From the NCBI GenBank assembly GCA_963924555.1, contig OZ004596.1, positions 3,916,139 through 3,980,138 on the forward strand: 64,000 bases of DNA. Reading direction: 5' to 3'. The DNA is from Crambe crambe. Lineage: Eukaryota > Porifera > Demospongiae > Poecilosclerida > Crambeidae. Of the stretch, positions 11,201 through 22,959 are shown one piece after another; position 1 is the stretch's first letter; each line of letters opens with the position of its first letter. Under the pieces are notes generated by a model, which had not been told where the DNA came from, ran no database searches, and was given only the letters and a program-made list of their open reading frames with translations. A program made the translations under genes and the position numbers.

Positions 11201-13160
11201 CCTTTCTGTCACTCCCTTCCTCCCTCCCTTTCTCTCTCCCTCCCTTCCTCCCTCCCTTTCTCTCTCCCTTCCTCCCTCCCCTTCTCTCTCCCTCCCTCCC
11301 TCCCCTTCTCTCTCCCTCCCTCCCTCCCCTTCTCTCTCCCTTCCTCCCTCCCCTTCTCTCTCCCTTCCTCCCTCCCCTTCTCTCTCCCTTCCTCCCTCCT
11401 CTCCCCTTCTCTCTCCCTTCCTCCCTCCCCTTCTCTCTCCCTTCCTCCCTCCCCTTCTCTCTCCCTTCCTCCCTCCCCTTCTCTCTCCCTTCCTTCCTCC
11501 CTTTTTCTCCCTCCCTTTCTTTCTCCTTTCCTCTCTCCCTCCCTCCCTTCCATAATCAACTGTTCTACTGACCTTTAGAGAACGTATCAACTCTGTTTCG
11601 TGCCAGCACCCTTTCCACCATGTTGATGGACCAGTTCATGAAACTCACTGCATCTGACTATCTCCGTTCCATTCTGACAGAATCTGTCAAGCAGATCACA
11701 GAGTCACATGATTCCTGTGAGGTAAGCATGTGACATGTGGTTCTGTAGAAGCTGACAGTCATAAATGGAGCTCCACACAATGGTTGTGCTCAATTGATAT
11801 TTTGCAGTTAGTACAAACAGCTTTCTTTTTTTCTTTCTTTCTTTAGATCAGTCCTACCAACCTTCCTAAGGGTGCTGACCCCACCTCCAACCAGAACCGG
11901 CTCCAGGCCCACATCACACACGTCCTGTCTGGCATCTTCTATTCTGCTGAACAGTGTCCTTCGTAAGCACTTGCTAACTACTAGCATCTCTTTACTCCAG
12001 CCATCTTGCTACGTTCCAATTGATATAGGTGTACCACCTTGTATAGGTTGCTGTGTAAAATGCAGCCACATCTCTATTACAACCACTTTGAAATTCCCAG
12101 CACTAGAGAGAGAGAGGTTCCTTCTATTGGACCATGCACTTTAGATTTTCCCTCTATAGAGGGAGTGATGAACCTTCCATCTATGCAATGCGTGCAATGC
12201 AGATCATTAATTAGTATTCTTTTTGCTGCAGTGCACTAAGATACATTTACCACACCTTGCAAGAAAAAGTGAGTGAAAAGTGGCCAGGAGATGAAACTGT
12301 TCGGATAAGAGCAATCAGGTGTGTTATGTGTGTGACAATTCTTTTTCGACATGTTCATCTTTCCCTGCCTCCACAGTGGATTTCTCTTTCTGCGTTTTGT
12401 CTGCCCAGCTCTGCTCAAACCACAGCTCTTTGATATAGTCTCAGGTGAGTGTGGGAGGAGGCCCTGATATGGTAAAGGGTAAGGGTTAGCTTCAAGGAGC
12501 CGATATGGTAAAGGGCTTTAAGGGTTGAATCCATAAAGAAGGCCTGATATGCATTTGTTTAGTTGTTTGTGGAGGTTCTATTTTGTACACAGTGCATTGT
12601 TGAGTGTTTGTATGCATACCATGCAGAACTGCCCACCCCCACTGCTGATCGGACTTTGAAGTTGGTGACTAAGAGCATCCAGAACTTGGCCAACCTGGTG
12701 GAGTTCAAAGCCAAGGAGAGCTTCATGATTTACCTCAATCCTTTCATGAAGGAGCATATGCCTCGAATGAAACAATTTGTCAACAGCGTCTCTGTAAGAA
12801 TCAAACAGTGCCCTTTAACTACTAGGAATTATCATGTGACCCTCACACTTTTGATCTCCATTATCATGTGACCAATGTTCCAATAGAATTTTGACCAGCA
12901 TCCACAGCCCACGACTATAGAATGCAATCCAGCCAAGGATCTGTCAACCATTTACCATCTCTGTTATATTTACAATGAAAGCTTACAAAAACTTGCCATG
13001 AAAGAGGTAACTAGCATTATTATAGTAATGATGAGGATTGAAGTACTACCACGTAATAGTTATTGCACTAAATTTATTTCAGCTGGAGGTTAAAAGTCTA
13101 CTAGATGTCATGCAGGCATTGAGAAAGGCTGAGAAGAAGTACACAAACAGATACTCGTAG
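5290..13160 (+). CDS. RASA1: RASA1, p120 Ras GTPase-activating protein
   Basis: About 21 exons encode the full p120RasGAP order. A short acidic N-terminus (66 residues) is much shorter than the human Gly/Pro-rich one. It is followed by N-SH2 (WYHGRISRQ, Arg in YVVRES), SH3 split over exons at 6539 and 7445 (ending GLIPIAIMEDV), C-SH2 (WYHGAIGRD, SFLVRKT), PH (from 8371), C2 (from about 8850) and the RasGAP domain from about 10990. The GAP domain keeps the arginine-finger segment TLFRASTLS (about 11595) and the FLFLRFVCPALLKP motif (about 12380). The protein speeds GTP hydrolysis on Ras and is recruited to phosphotyrosine by its SH2 domains. The ATG at 5290 is preceded by an in-frame stop. Introns contain foldbacks and long polypyrimidine tracts. 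Confidence 0.95.
6055..6458. repeat. Foldback element in a RASA1 intron
   Basis: Arms of about 110-130 bp (about 6055-6182 and 6348-6458) are imperfect inverted repeats. Shared words include GAAAACAGTTRTGAGCATTCA and GACATTAA..AAGAGCA. A partial direct copy of the inner sequence (ATCATCTGGTTTTC..GGGCTCAGGG) recurs at 6478-6508, just outside. It is MITE-like and non-coding. Confidence 0.7.
7206..7440. repeat. Polypyrimidine tract (CTCCTC-rich) in a RASA1 intron
   Basis: A long, almost uninterrupted C/T stretch built of CTCC, TCCTCC and CCCTC words ends directly at the acceptor before the second SH3 exon. It may act as an extended polypyrimidine tract or form triplex DNA. Confidence 0.85.
9195..9310. 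repeat. Imperfect tandem repeat in a RASA1 intron
   Basis: About three copies of a unit near 45-50 bp share GTATCACATGACTGTTCTC followed by T-rich spacer. No coding potential or obvious function is visible. Confidence 0.6.
9544..9650. repeat. Short palindromic MITE-like element
   Basis: The words TTTTTCGTGGGT and AATTTTCGTGG appear on the left, and their reverse complements on the right, around an AT-rich centre. Degenerate related words recur near 10070-10130. This looks like a small non-autonomous foldback inside a RASA1 intron. Confidence 0.65.
11155..11552. repeat. 400-bp polypyrimidine repeat in the RasGAP region of RASA1
   Basis: Nearly pure C/T sequence consists of repeats close to CTTCTCTCTCCCTTCCTCCC in an intron between two RasGAP exons. 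It gives long open frames on both strands that encode only Ser/Pro/Leu or Arg/Glu/Gly repeats; these are not genes. Confidence 0.9.
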
Positions 13161-13405
13161 TAGTGGTTGCCCAGGGATTCACAGCTAGATGGAAATTAAT
13201 TTTACAGCAGAATTACACAAATCATATATACAGTTTCAGGAATAATGTAATGTGATATTCAAAAACTTTAAGTTTTGCCAGTGTGTTTCATTTGCTTTCA
13301 ATTTTTGTGTCTCTCTTTTTTATCTGCCCATGGGCGGAACTTAATGCTATTCGAAATAACGAGCACCTTCGTTGTGGGAGTGGTGCATGTCAGTCTTCGA
13401 TCATC

Positions 13406-16400
13406 ATGGCAAAGCTTTTGAGGTTCGATGGCCGTGTGGCCTTAGTTACTGGAGCAGGCGGAGGTAAGCTAGCTGTTTGCGTCGCATGCTTTTTGATCAG
13501 ATGAGCAGCCATGCCATAGCGCTAGTTAAATAATACAATTAAGCTAACTAATAAAGCTGCAGAACTTTCTGCGCACAGCATTATAGTTCTATTTTTGTGT
13601 CTCAGGCCTGGGGAAAGAGTATGCTCTTTTGCTTGCATCCAGAGGAGCCAAAGTTGTGGGTAAGAAGTGTGGCAAGCAGCTGCAGTTTGTTGGTATTATC
13701 TCTGAAATTTGATCATCCTCTTATTAATATTCCAGTGAACGACCTAGGGGGTGGTATGCATGGTGATAGCAAGGCCTCGTCCAGACCAGCTGATACTGTG
13801 GTGTCCCTGATCAAGTCCAGAGGTGGCACGGCTGTCCCTAATTATGGTACGATCACTAATACAACAAGGTAGTTGTTAATTTAATATGTTCCACCCTAAA
13901 GACTCAGTGGAAGAGGGAGAGAAGATAGTGAAAACAGCCATTGACAATTTTGGGAGGCTAGGTTAGTTAAAAGAAATCTAGCTTTTATCTCAATCCATTG
14001 ATTCATTCATCTTTTGTAAATAGATATCTTGATCAACAATGCGGGGTAAGTGATGTTCGTATATATATGGGCACACTGATAGTGTAATGTTCTTGTGCTT
14101 TCTCTTGCAGCATTCTGAGGGATCGTACTTTGATGAGAATGAGTGACCAAGATTGGGGTATGCGAGAACATGAGTAAAACCCTATAATCATGTCTAATAA
14201 ACTGTGTGGGTAAATGTAGACCTCGTGTATAATGTCCACTTGAAGGGAACATTCAAAGTGACCCGTGCAGCCTTCCCATACATGAGGAAACAGAAATATG
14301 GAAGGTAAGCTTTATGATCAATTATCTGACCATAAAAATATGACAATTATAATAATTAGAATAATCATGACAACATCTCCTTCCGGTCTCTATGGTAATT
14401 TTGGACAGTCCAACTACTCAGCAGGTATATGCATCATGACTGCTTCATAGTACATCTTTTTTGATCTTCATGATTTATTCTCCCTCCCTCCCTCTAGCTA
14501 AGATGGGTATTGTGGGATTTGGCAATACCGTTGCCAAGGAAGGAGCGAAGTACAACATTCTGTGCAACACCATTGCCCCTCAAGCTTGGTCTAGAATGAC
14601 CAAAGACCTCATGCCTCCAGGTAATAATAAAAAAGTATGTAGGGCCATGATAAAGTTAAGTAGGGGAGAGGTGATGTAATATAAGTTGACAAAAATGCTC
14701 CCCCCCCCCCCCCTCCATCTGTCCCTTTACCCACTTTACATGCAGCTATGGAAGAGTACCTAAAAACAGAAGATGTAGCACCCCTGGTGGGCTTCCTTTC
14801 CCATGAGGAGTGTCCTGAGAATGGCTGCATCTTTGAATCAGCTGGTGGCTGGGTCTCCAAAGGTACAGCCCCCTCTATTTTATAATTGAGGTAGGGAAAG
14901 TACATTATGTGTGAAATTTTATTACAGTTATGCTTCAAGGAAGTAAAGGAGAAGTTTTGTCCAAGCCATTCACAATTGAAGATGGTGTGCTCATCTAGTT
15001 ACTACATACTAAAAATGACTCTCTCTTTCCCATTTTCAGTGCAAAAAGCTTGGCCCAAGATTTGTGACATGAGCTCTTCGTACTACTCAACTGGTGCTTC
15101 AGGTGATAATGGAGCTCCCCAGAATGCCTCACTACTGTAGTTGATGTTTTTTTGTATGCAGAGAGCTTGATTAGTGTACTTCCAAGGTTTCAAGAAGCAG
15201 CTGGACCATCAGACAGCAAGCCCTCAACTGGTACATATAGAATGCAGTTTTATAACAACAACTACAATAACTAGCATTGGGTTTTTATTCTCCCTTTGTG
15301 AAGGTGATTCTTTTGTCAGCTCAAAGAAGTCGATGAAGTTTGAGTACACACAGCGCGACGTCATTCTCTATGCCTTGGGGAGTGAGTAAATTAAATTTTA
15401 GCCTAAAGATTTGGACTAGGTAGGGGCCCCTCCTTCCCCCAACCCCTTCCCAATCTTATCACTGAACTCCTTTGCAGTTGGCTGCACACTGAGTCAAGAG
15501 GACACTTTGGATTTGAAATATCTCTACGAAGGCCATGAGAAGTTTTCTGTCATCCCTTCCTTCGCTGTAATTGCTGCTCAGGTCTGTTCTGATTCCATTC
15601 CAGCTATTTTGGGAGTGATTGTGACCAAGACTAATCTTTATTGTCTTCTCCTGTTTCCAGTCCCTGGTCATGAATGGTAGCATGTTCAGTGAGGGGATTC
15701 CTGGAGTGACTAATGTCAACTTGGCCCAGGCTCTTCATGGGGAACAGTATGTGGAGCTGCTGAAGCCACTCCCACCCTCAGGTAGGTATATAAGTCTGGG
15801 CACTCTAATATGATGTGACTGCAAGTTTGTATAGTAGATTCATGACCTGTTAACACATTCTTTCTTGATCCAGGAACCCTAATTACCGAAGGGAGGGTGG
15901 TGGATGTGGTGGATAAAAAATCAGGAGCTGTCATTGTCGTTGAGAGTAAGTAACATAGCAGGGACCATGTCTTCGCCTCCTCATTCGTTGTCCTCTTTCC
16001 CACTCTCACGTTCTTTCCTCCTCCCCCCCCCCCCCCCCCCCCCCATCTCACACTGATATAAATTTACAGCCCAGACCAAAACCAAGACTGGAGAGTTGGT
16101 TGCCATCAACCAGTTTGTCACCTTTATGATTGGAGCTGGTGGGTTTGGAGGAAAGAGGTCCTCAAAGTATCTCAAGGTGAGAATTCACAACTTACTTGCC
16201 AAACCTCTTTTGGTATTATTGGCCATTTTTTCTTCTTTCTAGCCTGTGGTGCCTACTCCTCAGCGACCCCCAGATGCGTCTAGACAGTGTAAAACACTTA
16301 CTTCTCAAGCTGCCCTGTACCGATTGAATGGAGACTACAACCCCCTTCATGTGGATGCTGACTTTGCAAAACTTGGAGGTATACATGCGAGATATAAATA

Positions 16401-17518
16401 GCCCTTAGTGATACCGTGTCCAATATGTCCAGGTTTCCAAACACCAATCCTGCATGGCCTCTGTTCATATGGGATAGCCACTCGCCATGTGCTTCGGGAA
16501 TACTGTGGTGATGACGTATCGAATGTGAAGGCCATCAAGGCTCGTTTCTCTAAGCCTGTTATCCCTGGAAATACTATTCAGACTGACATGTGGAGGGAGG
16601 AAAATAGGATCCACTTCATTTGCAAAGTGAGTGTTGTTTGTTCTAATTATGTATGTGGAAACTCTGCCCATCAAAGGTGACCTTTTATGAAAGAACTGTA
16701 GTAAGAACTGTAGTATGGTTTTGGTTACTCCAGCCTTATTGAGGTTGGTAGTGAGTCCTTGATTAGAAGTAGCGTGCTAATGAATCTGTAAGAAAGTGTA
16801 AATTCCCTCCGAGCTGACTGTGTTGCTCCATTTTTAGGTGGTGGAAACCGGAGATGTGTGTCTCAGTGGAGGGTATGTGGACTTAAAGGCAGTGTCTGCT
16901 TCCACATTACAGAACCCCAATTCACCTGGCAACCAAGTAAGATACACTACAGGGGTCACAACAATAGTCCATCACAGGACATCTTTTGGCCAATCTGTCA
17001 CTTTCTGCCCTATTTTTTGTGCAGCTGCCTTCTAGCAGTCTTCAGTCTACAGCTATCTTCCAGCAACTGAAGGAGCACTTATCCTCTGTGCCTGATGTAG
17101 TGAAGAAGGTCCAGGCTGTCTTCCAGTGGAATATCACCAAAGATGGCAAGACTGTTGCAAAATGGAGTCAGTAATGATGATAATTATAGAGTTGATTTGA
17201 CTCTTCTTTTTTTCCCCCTCCCTAAACATTGTAGCTGCTGATCTGAAGGAGGGTTCAGGGTCCATTTATCCAGGAGAGCCCAAGGGGAAGAAGGCAGGTT
17301 GCACCATCACAATATCAGATTCTGATCTTGTTGATATGGTGATGGGAAAACTTGACCCACAGCAGGTACAGTGGAAGAATAAAGTAACTCGGTTCTCTGC
17401 ACTCTTTATTATATTGTGTATATAGGCCTTTTTCAAGGGACAGATGAAGATAGCTGGCAACATTATGTTAAGTCAGAAGCTGCAAGCTCTGTTTCCATCA
17501 AACCAAGCTAAACTATAA
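13406..17518 (+). CDS. HSD17B4: Peroxisomal multifunctional enzyme type 2 (D-bifunctional protein)
   Basis: This multi-exon gene encodes the animal three-domain enzyme of peroxisomal beta-oxidation. The N-terminal short-chain dehydrogenase starts [14 protein letters not shown] and carries the NAG motif (INNAGILRDR) and the YSAAK active-site tyrosine/lysine. The central enoyl-CoA hydratase-2 (MaoC/hot-dog) domain contains YNPLHVD and [15 protein letters not shown]-terminal SCP2 sterol-carrier domain contains [20 protein letters not shown]. The last three residues, A-K-L, form a type-1 peroxisomal targeting signal. Dehydrogenase and hydratase act in sequence on 2-enoyl-CoA and 3-hydroxyacyl-CoA. 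The chosen ATG lies 12 nt before the conserved LLRFDGRV start. The gene converges on the RING-ligase gene with 82 bp between stop codons, so 3' UTRs probably overlap. Confidence 0.95.
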
Positions 17519-17600
17519 GCCTTGATTTTTTTTACCAGATATGTAAAAACCTGGTAGGTTTTGGTAAATAATAACTGGAAGAGAAAAAAACAAGATTGTA

Positions 17601-18592
17601 TCAAGTTGTTGTTCTTTCTTCATTGTCATGCTTGCCAGTGTTCAAGTGAAATCTACATGTAGGACAGGTGTCGTGCTGTGGAAGCAGGGAAGGAAGGAAG
17701 AGGGAAAGGGAAGGAAGAGGGGAGGGGAAAGGGAGAGCAAGAAAGGAAAAGAGTGGAAAGGGATTGAAGAACCTCAAATTGGCAAAATTATGTAGATGGG
17801 ACTCACCAGTTCAAGCCAAGGAATGACACAGTCCTTGTGGTACAAGTGCTTGCATGGAAGTTTCATTAAATGTTCTCCAGGTGTGAAGTCTTCCTTACAT
17901 ACAGAACACAATGCACCTAAAAAATAGAGGTCTGTCAGTCTTGCAAGCTGACCAATCAGAACAGATTCAGGTAGCCTTTTGACCATGTTTGGGATGTTTC
18001 ATCACACACACACTCCATTGGACAACCCAAAGTTGTAACCTTCTGGCCTCAATGCCAAGCTCTTGGTCACCTAATCTAGTGGTAGATGCTTAAGAATGCT
18101 GACTCTGCTACACTCTGGGGGAAGACTCAAACAAGATACACAACTTACAGTCTTTTAATTCTTCAGCTGTGACTACTAAAACTGGCAAAGCGTCCATTTT
18201 TTCTTTGTCAGTTGGAGGCGGTCCGCTGTCCTCCAGATTGGCTAGCATCTGACTAATAATGTCATCCAGACCCTGCGGCCCCCAGGCATAGTCATTTGGT
18301 ACTCCATGAATACCCATCCCCGGCATTCTGAAACAGCATAGCACATAAGGAGAGAGCTGAAAGTTTTCAGTCCCTGGACTCCAGGATGATTTTTCAAACT
18401 TACAGTGGAAAACCAAATAGCATGGGGCCTCCAAATTGAGGGACCTGGGGGTTAGAGGTGCCATTGGCTCCTGATTGTTGATTAGGGTTTCTTTGTGACA
18501 CCATCACTTGAACTGATGGAAAGTTGATAACATGAACATTACTTCTTCTGGCTCCACCACCACCCCCACTTCCTGTAGAAGCTGATGTAGGC

Positions 18593-18632
<40 letters not shown>

Positions 18633-20292
18633 GCTGCTGCTGCTGCTGCTGCTGTTGTTGTTGGTTTGCTTGATCTAGTTAAAGCAACATCTTGATAATA
18701 ACCACTCCAACAAGGAGATTAGATGCCCAAGCTTCAATTTAGGGTTTGAAACAAAGCTCATTTGGTAGTACGTAAAGAAGAACCTGATGCAGGGTAATTA
18801 CATTTCTAGAAAGGAAGGTACTCATGGAAAGTTTGTGGGCCAGGGAGACAGCTTCTATTCCTATCGCACACATTCCAAGACTTGAAATACCTACCTCTTT
18901 GTGCCATGACACTCTCTATATGCCTGTGTATCATTCTATAAGAGAAAACAAAATAGAATCAGGACTGGATTAAAGAGCAAATCATTACAAAGCTCAGAAA
19001 CTGAATGAAAGAAAATTTGGATGCTTTCCAGGAGAAGCTATGTTTGCGTATGTTCACAACAGCTACATGCAGTCATCACACACACACACACACACACAAA
19101 CATGATACATGTACAGATCGTGCAGAACTCACTCTCCCAGTGATTGGCGATTAGCTCCTCCAGCAGTCCTTGACTGACTTACCATGAAGACACCACCAGG
19201 GAAAACACCAACGCTGGGATCTGATAAAGAATCAGACTCTGAACTACTGCTATGAATACACATACACACTCACCACTCCTAACTTGTGCATTCGTTCTTC
19301 TTCTTAGCTGTGATGTCTGCTATGTACAGTGTATATTGAACTATTAAACATTCTGACATCATGAAGGTTCAATACAATAATACAATGTTCATGTAGACCC
19401 ACATTAATTACTTCATCTCCAGGGTCTTCCCCTCCATCTGTTTCCATTGGACTCCCATGACCACTCTCCGTACCCTCACCACCTCCTGCTGTGAAGGGGT
19501 CAAAGGGCATACCAAGCCCTCTCCTGAAGATGGGATGGGAGCCAATTGTGATGTTGATGGGTGTACTCCGAGTTGAAGATGAGGGGGCACTGGTGGTAGT
19601 AGTGGTAGCAGCAGTGCTGCTAGTTGTTCTTACTGTGCTGGATGAGGGAGTGGCTAATGAGGGGGTGGGGTCTAGAGGAGGGTCAGCCAATGACTGAGGG
19701 GTTAGCATGGTTCCACCAGCTCCGGCTGTACGAGACTCCCTGTGTTGTTTCGACATAAAGGGGCTGCTGATTTACATTGAATCCCTTTGACTCACTCTGT
19801 CTCTAGCTGTTCCACAAATTCTGAATGGCATGCTGAACAGGAAGGAGGCTGAGAAATGACAGTCACAAACAATTACATCATAATTTATCAATGGTGGGTG
19901 GGGCCATATAAGGGGTAGGGATGGCAGCTACATAGAAACATCTTGTGATGCTAAAGCACACTTCACTTCAGATCTTCACAACAGAACTCCCTATACTCTT
20001 AAATTTGTCTATCTAGGATGAATTGCTGTATAATAACAAATTCTATTATGGTGACTCACAGGGGGTTGAGGGCTATCTGAATTCTATTACAGTGGCTCAC
20101 AGTTGAGGGCTCTAGTTTATAGCACAACATTCAAAATATACGGGGGCTTTCCACCAGGTTGTTTGGCAGCTTTGTACGGAAGCTAGGCAGTTAGCTAGCT
20201 AAAATGACATTGCTTACAATTCCGTCAGATATCACGGGGAAATTTTGGCCACACTCGTGGCAGTAGTAAATTTTGGTAGATATGTCGGCCAT
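17601..20292 (-). CDS. RNF126/RNF115-type RING-H2 E3 ubiquitin ligase
   Basis: The minus-strand exons encode an N-terminal zinc finger split by an intron ([11 protein letters not shown], then [13 protein letters not shown]), as in the BAG6-linked ligases RNF126/RNF115. A Ser/Thr/Gly-rich middle, a glutamine tract, a conserved segment with [16 protein letters not shown], and a C-terminal RING-H2 follow. The RING begins CSVCKEDF, has CKHLYHKDC in the middle, and is completed by a short last exon ([12 protein letters not shown]) ending in TGA at 17601. All eight zinc ligands are present. The family ubiquitinates mislocalised hydrophobic proteins in the cytosol. Vertebrate homologues lack such a glutamine tract. 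I cannot separate RNF126 from RNF115 orthology; the single gene probably predates their split. Confidence 0.88.
18592..18663 (-). repeat. Coding CAG/CAA repeat (polyglutamine)
   Basis: On the minus strand this reads about 20 glutamine codons, with CAG repeats in the middle and CAA blocks at both sides. It lies in frame in the RING-ligase gene, just after the ANQ segment and a splice acceptor. Confidence 0.85.
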
Positions 20293-20433
20293 TCTTTAAT
20301 AAGAGGACAACAGTATCAATGACTTATGGAAGAAACTTATCTTGAAAGACGTGGTACATTTTTGAATGTATCTAATTATGCGAACTAAATCGAGCGCGCG
20401 CGAGTTCTTCAATGAATGACGTAATTAAATGAA
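20293..20433. promoter_or_regulatory. Bidirectional promoter region, RING ligase / MOCS2
   Basis: Only 141 bp separate the divergent start codons of the E3-ligase gene and MOCS2A. A CG-rich patch (AATCGAGCGCGCGCGAG) lies near 20388-20404. I see no TATA box. Shared promoter use is inferred from spacing alone. Confidence 0.45.
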
Positions 20434-20814
20434 ATGGCTCAATGTGTACAGGTAAATTAGATTCTCAATAATAATATGCTTTTATTTGGATCCTTCCCCT
20501 CAATTCTTAAAAAGGTGAACCTACTTTTCTTTGCAAAGAGCCGGGAACTGACTGGAACCTCTCAAGCAACCTTAGACATACCATCCAGCCTCTTGGGGCA
20601 AAATATCATAGATTCTATCTTATCCAACTACCCTCAGTAAGTAAGCAATAGCTACTCCCATGCACAGTATTGAATGGTTCTAATATCTAGGTTAGCGGAA
20701 TTGAAAGGACGTTTTATTCTTTCAGTGAACCAAGAGTTTATAGACAGAGAACAATTAGTTGTATTGCGTAAAGGTGACGAGATTGCAATTATTCCACCAA
20801 TCAGTGGTGGTTAA
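20434..20814 (+). CDS. MOCS2: Molybdopterin synthase sulfur carrier subunit (MOCS2A)
   Basis: Three exons (20434-20451, 20515-20636, 20691-20814) give 87 residues, the same size as human MOCS2A (88). The sequence keeps LFFAKSRELTG near the N-terminus and the family ending GDEIAIIPPISGG. The terminal Gly-Gly is the site that is adenylated and then thiocarboxylated by MOCS3, after which the subunit gives sulfur to precursor Z in molybdenum-cofactor synthesis. The ubiquitin-like beta-grasp fold is known for the family. The stop lies 70 nt before the ATG of MOCS2B on the same strand, so one bicistronic transcript is likely, as in other animals. Confidence 0.92.
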
Positions 20815-20884
20815 TCAAGTGGAAATCTAAACATCAAGTGTATTACTGAGTAACTGTTTTAAGTTCATAGCTAGTAAGTGTACA

Positions 20885-22881
20885 ATGACTTCAAGTCTGA
20901 CTGAAAACGGTAATTTGGTTAGAATAACTCCTGATCCACTCAGCCTGGATGAAATCAAAGATTTTGTGACTGATCCTTCAGCTGGTGGTATTTCAATATT
21001 CATGGGTAAATATTCATGGGTAATGTATCTGTGACATTAACAATTATGGGCTAGAATGCTTATCCTTAAACCTCTAATGGCTATGAGGGCGTAACAAAAA
21101 CTAACCACAATCTGGTTGCTACCACCCCCATAGAGACAGCCTGCAAGATCTAATTACTATTGTCTCCCCTTTGATCTCCATAAGTCAAACATGAAAAAAA
21201 CATGAACTACTCTATTCACTCTATATATACCTATGCCTGACAATGGTGTAATGGTAGGTAGCATATGAAATGGAGCCATACCAAAAAACAAGCTGCCTTC
21301 AGGTCACCCAACCCCCCCCCCCCCCCCCCCCCCCAAGAAAAAAATCAGTGCAGTGTTTCTGCCTCAGATCTAGCCAACTTGATTCCCTCATATCATTCTC
21401 AGCCTCACATGAAGCAAAAATGAGCATGGAATGCAAGATAATTTAGCTATGATAATTTGGCCACTTTATTGGGATACTGTGCTACAAGAAGCCAAAGTGT
21501 TGATAAAATTAATATAGTATGGGTGATGAAAACTGGCAGAACAGCTAGACATGTTGGTGTACACTGTATTCTAGATCATCTGATTTTCTCCTCCTTGCAG
21601 GTACCACAAGAGATAATTTCAAAGGTGTGTTACAATAATTACAGATCTTATCTCATGCTGTAATCTAATATTCACCAACAGGACAGACAGTAGTAAGGCT
21701 GGAATATGAAGCTTATGAGGCAATGGCAATGAAGCAAATGATGCAGATATGTATCGATTGCAGGGAGAAATGGCCCATTTGTAAGATTGCAATTGTCCAC
21801 AGAATTGGGTAACTTATTACATTAGCTAGTAACACAAATCATAAGGGGTTAAGAAATGTTTCAATGTCATTCAGTACAACATTCCAATGTTAGCTAGTTC
21901 AGCTAGGCAACTGGTGGACCAAAGGTCCTCTCTGGACGCTTCTTTATCCACTGAGCAATGTTAGGCAGTGCCGCTACTGCATCCCTCAGCTTTTTCACTC
22001 CCGAATACTCGTCAAAGAGGTTGTCTTCTTTGAACTCTTTCATGAAGTCGGTGACTAGGTACAAATTCAGATCTACATAGGTCACTTTTGAGCCAAAAAG
22101 CCAACCTCCCTCGCTTGTATTATTCTTTATGGTCTTTTCCATGAGGCCGAGATACTTGGGGATAAAGTCTTTAATAACTTCATCCTTCATTTTTCCTTTG
22201 GTTTCTTCATTTTTTTCAAAAAATGCCTTTACCATTTTCATAACGGCTTCATCCTGAATATCCTTAATGGCAGCTATCTTTGCATTATCAAGGTCACTTG
22301 AACCAGCAAGACCATGCTTCTCTGCAAGATATCGTGCTATTGGCCCACTGCCTGCCAAGGTCTCACCACTGAATTCAAGGAGAGGGAGGTACCCAAAAGG
22401 AGTAGATGGTTTCAAAGCAGGCCAATCTTCCCAAGTCACTCTTACATCTTCATATGGGATCTCAGCCTGAGCGAAGATGAATCGAATCAGCTCTCCTTTA
22501 GCTTCCACAGGAAAGTAGGTCAACTTATAAGTAGTCATACTCTCAGTCTCACACCGATAACAGCTCTACGTTGCAGAAAAACCAGAATAGATTTGCGATC
22601 TGTTCTTCTTGCATTTATACCCAGTGCGCATGTGCACCAAATCACGTGCGGCCCGGATACATTGCAAGTTGGTTGTCCAAAATTAAAGCACAAAGCACAA
22701 ATTGACTGCAATACAAACTTGCATCTATTGAGGAAAAGCCACACATCTATTCAGGAATAACCTCAAGATTTGCATCTTACATTGGACAACCAACTTGCAA
22801 TCCACTGTACGTGAGGTCCATGAATATTAGCATGATATGTATTGTGGGTCTGGATATGCACTGAAATAAGGAATTACATGA

Positions 22882-22959
<78 letters not shown>

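Noticed and set aside
10990..11590. Long open frames on both strands across the C/T tract (Ser/Leu/Pro or Arg/Glu/Gly repeats)
   Set aside because: They are translations of a simple repeat inside a RASA1 intron; the real exon ends at a donor near 11142 and the next begins after the tract.
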